64,000 nucleotides of DNA from Lumbricus rubellus (taxonomy: Eukaryota; Annelida; Clitellata; Crassiclitellata; Lumbricidae), in the NCBI GenBank assembly GCA_945859605.1, contig OX243828.1, positions 28,584,369-28,648,368 on the forward strand, in the 5' to 3' direction. Of this stretch, positions 35,360 through 47,519 are shown piece after piece. Made by a program: the position numbers and the translations under genes. The number at the start of each line of letters is the position of its first letter. Position 1 is the first letter of the stretch. The notes under the pieces were generated by a model. It did not search any database, was not told the DNA's origin, and worked only from the letters and a program-made list of their open reading frames with translations.

Positions 35360-35948
35360 AAAAAATCAACTTGACTTTATGTCTTTTCGATTCTGGATTG
35401 GAATGTGGATATTTTTATATCTACTTCTAATCGTTGCTTTTGACTTGAGTTCATTGGTAAGATACATAACCCGATTTACGGAAGAATGCTTCGCTGTTCT
35501 GATATCATTTATATTCATTTACGAAGCTTTAGTACAACTGTTTGAAGTATGGAAAATCAACCCTGTTCACATTCAAGTCAAAAACGAAGCAGATGATTTT
35601 GTTTGCTACTGTGTAAATGACAGTTTTGAATCAATTGGAAATAATATAACAAACGCTGGAAAGCTGTCATATATTAATGACACCATATGGTTCCTAACCG
35701 AAAATCGTTCTCTGCTCGTCAAAGAAAGCTGCATTACGGTTTCACAAAAAATCGAAATACGGCATGGATGCATCTCGACTGAAACATGCAGCCATTATCA
35801 ATGGTCTATGGCCGGAGCCGGTTGCAAGTCTGTAATTACGGATTCAGTACCTGACGTCTTTCTACTGTCGTGTGTGCTGTTGTTTGGAACTTTTGCTGTT
35901 GCTATATTTTTTCGAAATCTACGAACGACTCGCTACTTCCCGTTGCAG
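35360..35948 (+). CDS. SLC4: SLC4 exon 9: TM4-TM6 and large extracellular loop
   Basis: This is the longest exon (196 codons). It starts KNQLDFMSFRFWIGMW, then gives the TM4/TM5 core SSLVRYITRFTEECFAVLIS and FIFIYEAL, a long extracellular loop, and VPDVFLLSCVLLFGTFAVA into RTTRYFPLQ. FRFWIG.W and (V/C).YITRFTEE.FA.LI..IFIYEA are SLC4 signatures. The loop holds four N-glycosylation sequons (NDS, NIT, NDT, NRS) and six cysteines, two of them as CYC; Na+-coupled SLC4 proteins usually conserve four loop cysteines. Acceptor is the ttcag ending at 35359, donor gtagtc at 35949, followed by the 14.2-kb intron 9. Confidence 0.96.
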
Positions 35949-36157
35949 GTAGTCTATTATTTTTTTTTAAGTAGCAAATTTTTTTAAAAAATTCACGCAG
36001 AGTAGCGACTGAGCGAGGTTAGTTTTTACATATCACACACTGAGTACCGATTTAGTAGGCATTGTGAGCATATAATTGATTAGTCATCGCGTGCTGAACC
36101 CTTTGCACTATTCAACGTTTAACATATAATGAATACCCAGAAATGCATTAATATATT

Positions 36158-36691
<534 letters not shown>

Positions 36692-37634
36692 TTGATGATG
36701 CCATCTAGGGTTGTCTGTCTTATTGCCACTTCTATTCATTTTGTACATGGCAGATATCTTCTTCTTTGGATCTCTGCCGTCAAGTCAGGTTCATATGTCC
36801 AATGACGCCACGCATATCTGTTCTGTGCATCCATCTTTAGCCCTGTGTAACCGTCCTTTTTCATCATCCAGTCCAGTAGCATTGTTCTTGGTCTTCCTCT
36901 TGTCATGTCCACCTCCATTCTTCCTTCGATGATATCTCGTACTATGGTGTCACTCCTCATGATGTGTCCAATCCAGTTTCTCTGTCGCCTCTGTATTGTC
37001 TCCAGCATTGATCTTTCCTCTCCCACCATTTGCAGTATTTCTTCGTTTGTCTTGTGTTCCCTCCAGCTGACACGCTTCATTCTTCGCCTTATCCACATTT
37101 CGAAAACCTCCAATCTTCTTATGTCATCCTTTCTCATTGTCCATGTTTCTGACCCATGCAGGACCACACTCCACACCAGCGTCTTGACCATCCTCTTTTT
37201 TAGGCTCATATTCAGGTTTCCTCTGAGGAGTTTCCCTCTTTTGTTGAATGCGTCTTTTCCCATGGCTATTCTTTTTTTTATTTCTACCTGGCATTTTTGA
37301 ATCATCTGTGACCATACTTCCTACGTAGCAGAATGTCTCTACCTGTTCTACTTCCTCTCCGTTTAATGTGATCTTCAAAATTGCTTTCCTTCCTCCTTTG
37401 CTTATCCTTTTATAGCCTTTGTCTACTTTTCATGTCGTATTCTGTCGATATCATGTTCAGTTGATCCATCATTCTTTGTAATCCTTCTTGAGTGCCTGCC
37501 AACATTGCCTGATGGTCCGAAAACCTCAGGGCTTTTATCAGCCTTCCTCCTACCTTTATCCCCTCATTCACTTCTTCCAGTGTTTCTCTTACAATAGTCG
37601 GCTCTGTGTGAACATTGAGTAGAAAGCGTGCCAT
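36692..37634 (-). pseudogene. LINE fragment, C-terminal RT and tail (minus strand)
   Basis: Minus-strand frames give VGGRLIKALRFSDHQAMLAG (the RT catalytic box FADD degraded to FSDH), [18 protein letters not shown], then [20 protein letters not shown] and [20 protein letters not shown]...[11 protein letters not shown]. This is the C-terminal half of an RTE-like LINE, broken by frameshifts near 37410 and 37290. Confidence 0.88.
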
Positions 37635-38427
37635 TAGTCCGCACTATGAATATTCAACAGCAAACGTCATGATGCGTCATTAATTAAATCAAAACTTTTA
37701 TGTATTAGCAAGAGTGCTATTTCGCGGTTGTACATAAACGTCTATCTTACTAAAGTTATTATTCCACTATAATGTTTAAAGAGTTTTAAAATCAGTTATA
37801 GTATAAAATTATTATAGTTATTAGTTATTATCCTTCAATATCAATACTAATTCGATAAGTTTCTTGTTTTAGAAAATGGCGGTTCATATTAATTGCTAAG
37901 ACTCTATTGGTGACAATCGCTCGTCTTAACTAATTCCTATCTGTATACGGTCTATGCTGTGCTATTTTCTTATTTATTCTTATGTAACCTACTGTAATTT
38001 AATTTGAACGTCCACTTACAAGTCTAATCTTGTGAGACTAGAATATGCAATCAAAAATATGCAATCCAATTTATAGCTAATATTCTTCGCCAAGTACACA
38101 CCGCATATATCTACTTCAAATACCTCCTTATATTCAATCGTTATAGTTTTTTGCTCAGTGGTTTCGCCAAGCTCTTAGTTAAACCCTTAGTTAAGTCATT
38201 AGTTAAGAGTTGTTTTCCTTGTTGATTTAGAGCGGTATTGTACTTTATTTGCCAGTTGCAAATTTTTTTTTCTCAACATAATTATCTTTGTATTCCTGCA
38301 TTTTAATGTCCCGTTGTGTGCTATTATGTTTAAAAAAATATATTTTACGTGATTAACGAACCCTAACCCTATTGGAGGGATTGTCCAACCCTTCTGAGTC
38401 TTCCCTTCTTAACCATTATGTTAAAGT
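37635..38427. other. Intron 9 sequence without a recognised feature
   Basis: AT-rich DNA; no exon or element recognised. Confidence 0.5.
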
Positions 38428-38440
38428 ATTATGTTCACTG

Positions 38441-38813
38441 GGCATGACGTTAAACTGCATCCATCCTCCGCCACAGGGACAAAACCACGACACAAGTGAC
38501 ATAGCGACCCAGTTGCTTCAAGTTGCCAATGATGTGAAGCAGACATGCACAGGTCGGTCAGGACAGACCGGTGGAGAAAGTCGGTGGAGAGAGCACTGGG
38601 CACAAAATGGGCTTGTCCCACTGGTTGTCTTTCATGCCTCTTTCCTAACATTCTCTTCAAGCAGACAAGGCGGTCCAGCTACTTCAAGATAATAATGGTA
38701 TGGAGTAGACCTGCCTGTAGAAACTGGGAGATGACACGAGACAGACTCAGACAGAGAGTGGCGTCGGGCACCTACGGGCGTTTCGCCTATGGTTTTTTTT
38801 GATGATGATGATG
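38441..38813 (+). mobile_element. GAT-tailed retroposon, copy 3, with 13-bp TSD
   Basis: The unit runs from ggcatgacgttaaactgcat to the tttttttt(gat)n tail. Identical 13-bp duplications ATTATGTTCACTG flank it (38428-38440 and 38814-38826). Variable-length duplications and a simple-repeat tail indicate LINE-type target-primed insertion. Confidence 0.88.
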
Positions 38814-38867
38814 ATTATGTTCACTGCCGTTATTGTATAATGCTTTGTTTCGTTAAGGAGATGGTTT

Positions 38868-39069
38868 GATGGACGGACGGACGGACGTACGGACGGACGG
38901 ACGGACGGACGGACGGACGGACGGACGGACGGACGGACGGACGGACGGACGGACGGACGGACGGACGGACGGACGGACGGACGGACGGACGGACGGACGG
39001 ACGGACGGACGGACGGACGGACGGACGGACGGACGGACGGACGGACGGACGGACGGACGGACGGACGGA
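38868..39069. repeat. (GGAC)n microsatellite
   Basis: About 200 bp of near-perfect tetranucleotide with one ggacgtac interruption. Confidence 0.98.
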
Positions 39070-39174
39070 TAGTACACGGGCAACCATTGTATCTGCCTGG
39101 TCACCGAATGTCTTCGCCTTTGTACGTCTCTCATATTTATTTTGTACCATTTCTTGTACCATAGCTTGTCCATC

Positions 39175-39255
39175 AATTCATAGGACCAATTCCAGATAAA
39201 ATAATTCATAGGACCAATTCCAGATAAATTTTATCTGAAATTGGTCCTATGAATT
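39175..39255. repeat. Inverted and direct repeat cluster
   Basis: attcataggaccaattccag occurs twice in direct orientation (about 39177 and 39204) and once inverted, making a nearly perfect hairpin over 39203-39255. Confidence 0.9.
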
Positions 39256-39299
39256 GCGACACGATTTATTTGATATATCGTTGGTAGATAGTCATATTA

Positions 39300-39690
39300 T
39301 ATGCAGTTGTCTTGCATTGGCTCCTATTTCCGCAACGCATTGCCTACAGGGTAGGGTCTGTGTGTTGATTATGTGGTGCTTTGAGGTACTAGCCCATTAT
39401 ATCTGCAAGAACTCTGTTTTCCAACTCGGGTGTCCAGCGTCGATCCACTCTTCGGTTGATGGAACAAGCTGAGCTTCTGCTATTCGACAGCGACGTTCAT
39501 TCTCTGTGGCTGGTTCAACAACCTAAAATGTCCCCTTTTCACAGCGTTTATTGTCCATGGGTCACTCCACTCCGTTTGTTAAGAATCTAAAAACTCTAGA
39601 TTATTTAGTCGTGGTTATGTTGGAAGTGACACCGAGTAGCCTACCTTGAAGAGGCCCTACATAAAATATATAAAAGAAATAAATGCTAAG
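39300..39690 (+). mobile_element. CR1-like LINE 3' end fragment
   Basis: ttggctcctatttccgcaac ... cctacagggtagggtctg, cagcgtcgatccactcttcg and a 3' end with attatttagtcgtggttatg match the CR1 C-terminus at 18830-19215. Frames are broken. Confidence 0.75.
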
Positions 39691-40069
39691 CCTCTGTTAA
39701 AAATTTGCTGACCGGACAAATTACTTTTCAGAAAGCACCCCAAGCCAGTAGTTTTCAGAGAAGCTCATGGCACGATATTGATGCAAGGTCCAGATGCCAG
39801 ATGATGGGATAGTCAGCTTGATTCGCTGTGATTGTGATAACTTCGTCGGTGTTTTTGGAAGAACGCTCCTTGGTTTAAGACTTGCTGAGGGAATTGTGAT
39901 AATTAGAATGATCATTTCAGGCCAAATAAGAAAACATTGTAGATAAATTCCACAGCACAGACCCCAGATGCCATCTCGCAAAAGCCTGGTAGAAAAACAA
40001 ATCAAATTCCGATTGCATACATCAGAGGTTCTCAACCGGTGTGTCTTATTTTTTATCCATTTATTTATT

Positions 40070-40402
40070 CCACCTCACAGCAATAGAACAAGAGATACAC
40101 GAGTTATACGAGTCATTACAACAAACAATACAAGAAACATCGAGCCAGGACATAACGATCGTAATGGGAGACATGAACGCAAAAGTGGAAAAGACTGGGT
40201 AACATGGAGAGGTGCATTGGGAAAACATGGATACGGAGAGGAAAACATGGGAGGAGAAAGAATGCTGAATTTCTGCTTAAACAATAACCTACAGATGATG
40301 AATACAGTGTTGTATCAAAGAAAAGCAAACAGGAAGTGGACATTTGAATCGCCAGATGGCAGGACGAAGAATATGATAGATTATAATTATAATGGTAAAT
40401 AA
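40070..40402 (+). pseudogene. LINE endonuclease-domain fragment
   Basis: The frame reads ITIVMGDMNAKV (apurinic-type endonuclease motif), GKHGYGEENMGGERMLNFCL, then WTFESPDGRTKNMIDY. It is a 5' piece of an RTE/craniofacial-type LINE, truncated at both ends. The phrase gagccaggacataacg...aatgggagacatgaacgc recurs at 40466-40503. Confidence 0.85.
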
Positions 40403-40554
40403 GAGATGGAAAAGCGCTGTAACAGGATGCCGAACATTCGTGAGCCCAGATATAGCATCTGGTGAGCCAGGACATAACGTTTCATAATGGGAGACATGAA
40501 CGCTGGTGATGGCAGGAATCAGAATAAAACTAGAAGGAACAACACCCATGTCAT

Positions 40555-43420
40555 GTCATGTCATGTCATGTCATTCCGCCATCGTCGCTCTGCGACGGTT
40601 GGCTGCACGAACGGATGAGCAACTTCCACAGTTGTCTATCTCCTGCCATGTTCATTAGTTTCCTCCCCGAAAGTCCAGTCCAGTTCAAGATGTTGTCTAT
40701 CCATGCTGTTCTAGGTCTTCCTCTTCCTCTTTTCCCCTCCATCAATCCCGTCATCAGGCTGTTTGCTATGCTGTCCTTTTGCTGTCTCATGACGTGTCCG
40801 AAGTATCGCAACTTTCTTGTTTTTACGTGGATCAACAGTTCTTGCTTTGTTCCTGCTATGGTGTACACTAGGGTGCTCCAAAAAAATAAAAGTTGAAAAT
40901 TCTTAGCTCCCCGGATATTTTCCCATGCGTCTCATAGAGATGAGTCTAAAAAACCAAATTTTAGGATTCTACATCAAGGTTAAGCCTTGCCACCAGCACG
41001 ATGAAGTTTAACAATAGCCAATATTTTTCGGTTGAAAATACAAATTGCCGGTATGTAAGTATACTTGGAAAAACTAGTATGTGTTTATAATTTATTGGTC
41101 AGAACATGACCCTAACTTCAAAATAATGCAACACTTCTCCACAAACTGTTACTGCAATTCAACTCCCACTCCCACAGACCTACAGATCTTACAGTGTTAC
41201 ATGTACCGGTATTGGCTACAGTACTGTTTCAAGAGTTTCCTCAGTGCTTAAAATCTCAGAATATGTGTGGATGAGCTTCAACCACCTGTATAGTAGACTA
41301 TCGTTGACATTCATCCTTTATGACTGTATTTACAAAGTATGTTATTAGTTTCATCGCTTCTTCCATTCACGAACAGATAGTCAAGGGCTATAGTATAGAG
41401 CTGCTTGCTGGAAATCGTCAACAGCTTTCCACTGTGCTGCTGGTTGTAGCCTAAGTTGATCCAATCACTTTCAATATTAAGTAGGTTGAACAACAAGCAC
41501 TGCCTTTTTGGTAATCAAATGAATCAGTTTTGAGGATGCAGTCAACTGCGGAAATGTCCTACTTAAATTGGGGTTTCCAGTGGTTCTGTTTGTCTCACTG
41601 TCGGAAGTTGGCAAGCGATTTGTGGGTTTTCCGATTCAGAAACCATTGATTGAAGATCACAATTTCTTCTGCAAGATATCATAAATGTCTAAGGACAGTA
41701 ACTTCAGCTCCTGCAACATCTAAATCAGTTGTGTTGAGATCAGTTTAGAACTGCAGACAATCTAAAGGTGCATCCGCAGCAGACATTGCTAAGAACCATG
41801 CCTTGACCAAAAAATAAGGCATTGAAAGTGCAAACATGACTTTATTATAATAATATTATCGTAAAGGTCCAGAATCTTGGCCTTGACGTTCTTCTTTCGT
41901 TGCTCGACAAACCCAAACTTATTTAATTGCTTTTCACTGCTTTTGAATCGTTCCAGTAGCACGAACATTTTAATCTTTTTTAGATAAACGAACACACTTA
42001 AAACATCTCCATTTATAGAAATTCCGTTGTCTGGCAATTGGATAATTGGCCCCCAACAAGCCATATTGCCTCGTCATCACTTCTTAAAAATAGTTTATCT
42101 ATGTTCAATAAACAATCTAAGACACACCCAGTCAGTGTGAGAATTTCTGGTTTTGGATTCTACACCTTAGTCTTTCTTAAGATCCACAGTAAAGTTTTCA
42201 TTGCACAATGCAACTCCGCATAAATTAATGTATGATTTCCATGCAGTAATTTTTGTATAATTCTCATACTGCACCCAGGGCATCTAACATTTCTCATAAT
42301 AAATAACGTCAAGCACATATAAGAGCTTGTAAAATAAGTTAATCATAATGAAATAATTAAGTTTTCCCACCAATTCCAATCATAGTTTCCAAATTGCCGA
42401 TTTTAAAGAAAATTCCCATGTATTTTCCTATTGTAAAGTTTTTATTCCGGTGGCAAGGCTTAACCTTTTTCAACTGGTCTGAAACTTGGTACAGTTGAAC
42501 AAAACGATAAATGGAATGGGAAAATTGCCAGGGAGCAGTATTTTTTAAAACTTTTTGAAAATGCATTAGAATCTGGAGCACCCTAGTGTACACCTGTGAC
42601 CTGTTCGTTGGTCAACTTTTTTGTTCATGGGATTCTTAAAATCTTTCTAAGACATTTGTTCTCGAATGCTTGTATACGTTTTTCCTCCTCTTTCTTTAAT
42701 TAATGTCCATGCCTCACATCCGTATGTCGCCACTGGCCACACCAATGCCTTCAGCAGTCTCGTTTTTGTTCTATTGCTGACAGCTTTGTTCTTCCAAATC
42801 TTCGTCAGATATACCAGGCTCGTCATTCCCATCGCTAGTCTTGATCTTACTTCTCCCGTGCAATTTGCGTCCTTTGTAATCCGGCATCCCAAATATACAA
42901 ATGAATCCACTTGTTCCAACTTTCCTGTGCTCACCTCCGTTGTCAAAATCTCATCAGTGTTAGTCATGACCTTCGTCTTTCTTACATTTATCTTCAGGTT
43001 GTACTGTTCCGCCGCCTCCTCTACACGGGTCACGATTTCCTGAAGTTCTTCCGTAGATGTAGCAATCAGAACAATATCATCGGCATTTCTGAGGTTGTTT
43101 ATATTCCTTCCTCCGATACTATGGCCTCCCTCAAAACCCTCATCACTTGCTCTTAATAAACAGCTTAATAAACTTGTTAAATAAACAGGGTGAGAGGTTG
43201 CATCCTTGTCTGACCCCTCCCTTGATCCTGAACCATGCCGATGTGATGTCGTTCGTTCTCACGTTAGCATGTTGTTTGCCTGTACAGCTGCGGTGGAAAT
43301 CCCGTGTCGAGCATGGCCAACCACAACTGGTCGTGCCTAACCGTGTCGAAGGCTTTGGAGAAGTCTATAAAGCAGAGGTACAACGGCTGATTCTTGCCTT
43401 CTCCAAGATGATCCTTATGT
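40555..43420 (-). pseudogene. LINE (minus strand) split by a TA-target element
   Basis: From 43420 down: LYLCFIDFSKAFDTVRHDQL (RT), then a degraded LRNADDIVLIATS box, EEAAEQYNLKINVRKTKVMT, YLGCRITKD, and LLKALVWPVATYGCEAWT. After the insertion it continues 40865-40566 with HVKTRKLRYFGHVMRQQKD and KRGRGRPRTAWIDNI. The 3' end carries a (TGACA)n tail at 40552-40575. Several stops. Confidence 0.88.
40866..42588. mobile_element. 1.7-kb TIR element with TA target duplication
   Basis: Ends CACTAGGGTGCTCCA and its exact complement, TA on both sides (40864-40865, 42589-42590). Subterminal regions are also inverted (ggttaagccttgccacc at 40979 against ggtggcaaggcttaacc at 42452). The interior has no recognised transposase. 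The LINE frame is continuous when the element is removed. Confidence 0.9.
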
Positions 43421-43439
43421 TTAATATTTGATTTCTTGT

Positions 43440-46335
43440 GCCTCGTTTTTGTCTTTGAACAACACCCAAAGGAAGGATAATCAAGAGATTCAACACTGAG
43501 GCATTGAAAGAGGACATGACTGATCATGAACAGTTCAGTGCACAGATAAACAGCAGATGGAACCAGATCAAAGAAAGAGACATGGGTTCGGTAGAAGAAA
43601 CATGGAAAACGATAAAGAACATGTACCCAGAGGGGATGTAGGACATTTCCCCCCCTGGACATATTCCCCCCCGGACATATTCCCCCCCGGACATTTACCC
43701 CCCCGGACGTTTTCCCCCCCGACCTAGGACATTTCCCCCCCCCCCATAAGGGTCCCTATCCTATGTTAATGAATGACTGCACTAACCCTATCACTAACCC
43801 TAACCGACCCTCACGATGCCTAACCTGACCCTAACCGACCCTCACGATACCTAACCTGACCCTAACCGACCCTCACGATACCTAACCTATGTTAATGAAT
43901 GACTACACTAACCCTATCACTAACCCTAACCGACCCTCACGATGCCTAACCTGACCCTAACCGACCCTCACGATGCCTAACCTGACCCTAACCGACCCTC
44001 ACGATACCTAACCTGACCCTAACCGACCCTCACGATACCTAACCTATGTTAATGAATGACTACACTAACCCTATCACTAACCCTAACCGACCCTCACGAT
44101 GCCTAACCTGACCCTAACCGACCCTCACGATGCCTAACCTGACCCTAACCGACCCTCACGATACCTAACCTGACCCTAACCGACCCTCACGATACCTAAC
44201 CTGACCCTAACCGACCATCACGATGCCTAACCTGAACCTAACCGACCCTCACGATACCTAACCTATGTTAATGAATGACTACACTAACCCTATCACTAAC
44301 CCTAACCGACCCTCACGATGCCTAACCTGACCCTAACCGACCCTCACGATGCCTAACCTGACCCTAACCGACCCTCACGATACCTAACCTGACCCTAACC
44401 GACCCTCACGATACCTAACCTGACCCTAACCGACCATCACGATGCCTAACCTGAACCTAACCAACCCTCACGATGCCTAACCTATGTTAATGAATGACTA
44501 CACTAACCCTATCACTAACCCTAACCGACCCTCACGATGCCTAACCTGACCCTAACCGACCCTCACGATACCTAACCTGACCCTAACCGACCCTCACGAT
44601 ACCTAACCTGACCCTAACCGACCATCACGATGCCTAACCTGAACCTAACCAACCCTCACGATGCCTAACCTATGTTAATGAATGACTACACTAACCCTAT
44701 CACTAACCCTAACCGACCCTCACGATGCCTAACCTGACCCTTAACGACCCTCACGATGCCTAACCTATATGTACAGAGTGGGGGGGGGGGAAATTGTCCG
44801 GGGGGGTAAATGTCCTAGTCAAAATCGGGGGGAAAACGTCCGGGGGGGTAAATGTCCGGGGGGGAATATGTCCGGGGGGGAATATGTCCAGGGGGGTAAA
44901 TGTCCGGCTCCCACCCAGAGGACAAGAAGTACGAGGCCATGAGGAAAGGAAGAAAAACAAACCATGAATAAGCAAAGAGGTGCTTGATTTGAGCGATGTT
45001 AGATAAGAACTAAGGAAGACAAAATCGCACAGCGAAGGTGACATAAGAAGATACAGAGAAGTCACGAAAGAAATAAAAAGAAAAGCCAGGAAATGCAAAG
45101 AGACATGGACAGAAGAGAAGTGCGAAGAACTGCAGAACAATGCAGGAATGCCAAACACAGGGAAATTGTTCCAAATGGCAAGAGAAATATGTGAATCGAA
45201 CATCACAAAGATAGCAACGATAAAGAACAAGTAGGAAAGAACACTAGAAAACAAAGAAGAGATCAAGCAAAGATGGAGACTACACTATGAAGAAATGTAT
45301 AACAACGGAAACCCTGTAGACAGAACGGCACTAGAAGATCTGCCAATAAATAGCGAACATGAACAAATTATGAACATAATAGAGAGCGAAGTGGAATCAG
45401 CCATCAAGAACCTGAAATGCAAAAAGGCACCAGGAGAGGACAACAGCACAGCGGAGATGTTACAGTGCTCAGTAGAAATGATGCACAAATAAAATATATG
45501 ACAACAAAGAGTGCCCAAAAGACTGTAATAAAAAGGCCATAATAATACCAATACACAACAAAGGAGATAAGAAGGAATGCAGCAACTACCGAGCTATCAT
45601 TTTGACAAGCATAGTAGGGAAAATGTACACAAAAATAGCGTTTAAAAAGATACGTAGAGGAGGCAATGAGTGAAGAACAGCCAGGTTTTATAGGAAGGGA
45701 AGAGGCACACTGGATCAGATATTTGCAATTATGCAGCTGTCGGAAAAGCACATAAAATGGAATAGGACACTATAAAAACACTTCATAGACTATAAACAAG
45801 CATTTGACAGTGTATGACAAGAGGCAGATTGTGGAGAACAATGAGACACTGCGGAGTACCAGAGGAACTAGTGACACTAGTTGAGGACCTATACAGCAAG
45901 TCGGTAAGTGCAGTGAGAGTGGACGCAGAACTGACGGAATGATTTGAAATCAAAGTGGGAGTTAGACTGGAATGTCATCGGATCTTTTCAATCTACTATT
46001 AGAAATAGTAATGAGACTCGCAAATGGACAAGAAGAGTTGGGAACGAACATCAATGGACGCATAATAGACAATCTGCGATTTGCTGATGATGCCGATCTG
46101 ATAACCAGCACAAGTCGAAACCTGCAGGAGCTTACGAACCGCGTAGACAACAGCAGCAGAAGAATGGGGCATCGAAAAAACAAAGACCATGACAATCCGG
46201 AAACAACATTAAGACCTAAAAAATAAAGATAGGAGATGAAACATTAGAACAGGTTACAAAGTGCGTATACTTAGGAGGAGTGATAACGGAAGATGGCAGT
46301 TGTACAGAAGACGTCAAAAGGAGGTGTTGGCATCA
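43440..46335 (+). pseudogene. LINE (plus strand) split by a 9-bp-TSD element
   Basis: Before the insertion (43460-43633) the frame has DHEQFSAQINSRWNQIKERD. After it (44922 onward) come an endonuclease-RT linker, IKNLKCKKAPGEDNSTAEML, NKKAIIIPIHNKGDKKEC, a FRKGRGTLDQIFAI-like block, a degraded FIDYKQAFD block, DNLRFADDADLITSTSRNLQ (RT catalytic box) and CVYLGGVITEDGSCTEDVK. Many stops and frameshifts. Confidence 0.88.
43634..44912 (-). mobile_element. 9-bp-TSD element with telomere-like minisatellite (family 3, copy B)
   Basis: Left terminus GGATGTAGGACATTTCCCCC, right terminus (reverse complement) GGGAGCCGGACATTTACCCC. It is copy A in opposite orientation. Perfect 9-bp duplication ACCCAGAGG at 43625-43633 and 44913-44921. 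The minisatellite of cctaacc/accgaccctcacgat units (43750-44766) is longer than in copy A, so array length varies between copies. Confidence 0.92.
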
Positions 46336-47190
46336 ATATCGTGCCATGAGCTTTCTTACCCGAAGTGTCAATATTCACTCTGCCAAACCATTACTTAACG
46401 ATAATCCTTATCACATCCGCTGGTCTTTCCACCCTTTCTTTTTAGCTCTGGATAATTATAACGTTCAAACTAAACCACATACCTTTTTATTCGGCTTATC
46501 CATTAAAGATTGTAGGGAATCTATGGGCTTCCCTAAGATCGTCATAGCAGATCTCGCGTATTCTGTTTAAGCACTGACACTGCCAACATTGTTTTATCCG
46601 TGCCTTGTGACAGTTTCCGTAAAATGCCCTTTGCAATATTGACCGTTTAAAGGTTTTTTATTGTCCGTGTCAGCCTTCTTCTAATAAACGAATTAGATAA
46701 GTTAATTGATGGAATGATAGATTACAGATAGGCCTACTGCCCTACGCAAACAAAGCCAGTGGCCAACTCGCCCGTGAAAACGTTAAAAATTCAACTATTA
46801 TTTATTTATTTTATTTTTGTGACTTATGCCCGCACAGCCACAAGGCACCTCTACGGTCACTGGACATATGTGATCATGGTTCCATCGCATTTCTTGACCT
46901 CAAAAATGTTGAGTTAGAATCTCTATTGCATACATATCTTCATTTATAACCATTTAAGATTCTAGCCGCCATTTTGTCCGACAGTTTAATTTTCTTGCAG
47001 TGCTACATAATATGTATTTGATCCCATTGCATTCCCTGAACACTGTAGTTTTAATTCAGAGTATAAAACCATGTTCCTGTCACATACAATACTTCACTTT
47101 TATTCATTTGAAGTAATTGGCAGCCATTTTGTCCGCCATCTTGATTTCCTGCTTGCTAACCGCGATTTTCGTGTTCAGGAGGGTCAAATT
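46336..47190. other. Intron 9 sequence without a recognised feature
   Basis: The first bases (catcaatatcgtgccatgag) are an inverted match to 39765-39790. An open frame 46280-46570 shows no known domain. Confidence 0.45.
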
Positions 47191-47191
47191 A

Positions 47192-47240
47192 GTCTGGAAA
47201 CACCGGCTATCAAATAATTTGATAGCCGGTGTTTCCAGAC
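47192..47240. repeat. Perfect 49-bp hairpin
   Basis: Arms of 23 bp (gtctggaaacaccggctatc...) are exactly complementary around a 3-bp taa loop. Confidence 0.95.
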
Positions 47241-47261
47241 AATTATTGTTACATGATTTCT

Positions 47262-47478
47262 AACAGTGTGTAATTCGGGCTTAACGACACTTTCATATCG
47301 AAGATGATTAGTGTCGAAGGCAGAGTACAACCTCTCACTCCACGTTTATGTTGCGACCGAGCCACACGCAGTAAGGATCCGAGAAATTAATCTCTGATAA
47401 ACTGACCGACCGTGAATCGAACCCGAGCCGCCTGCGTGGCGAGCGAGCTTCCAACCCACCCAGCCACTCATCTCTAAC
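47262..47478 (-). repeat. tRNA-derived SINE (second family)
   Basis: On the minus strand, gagtggctgggtgggttgga (A-box side) and gctcgggttcgattcacgg (B box) form a tRNA-like head, followed by a body with ctcggatccttactgcgtg. Different from the 19305 family. Confidence 0.7.
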
Positions 47479-47519
47479 AGTGATTTCCAGAGCCTTTTTA
47501 AAAGAATTTTAAGCCTTGT

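Noticed and set aside
38868..39069. CRISPR array
   Set aside because: A uniform 4-bp tandem repeat without spacers; the window is eukaryotic.
38830..39209. Arg-Pro-Ser-Val repeat proteins
   Set aside because: Products of the (GGAC)n array.
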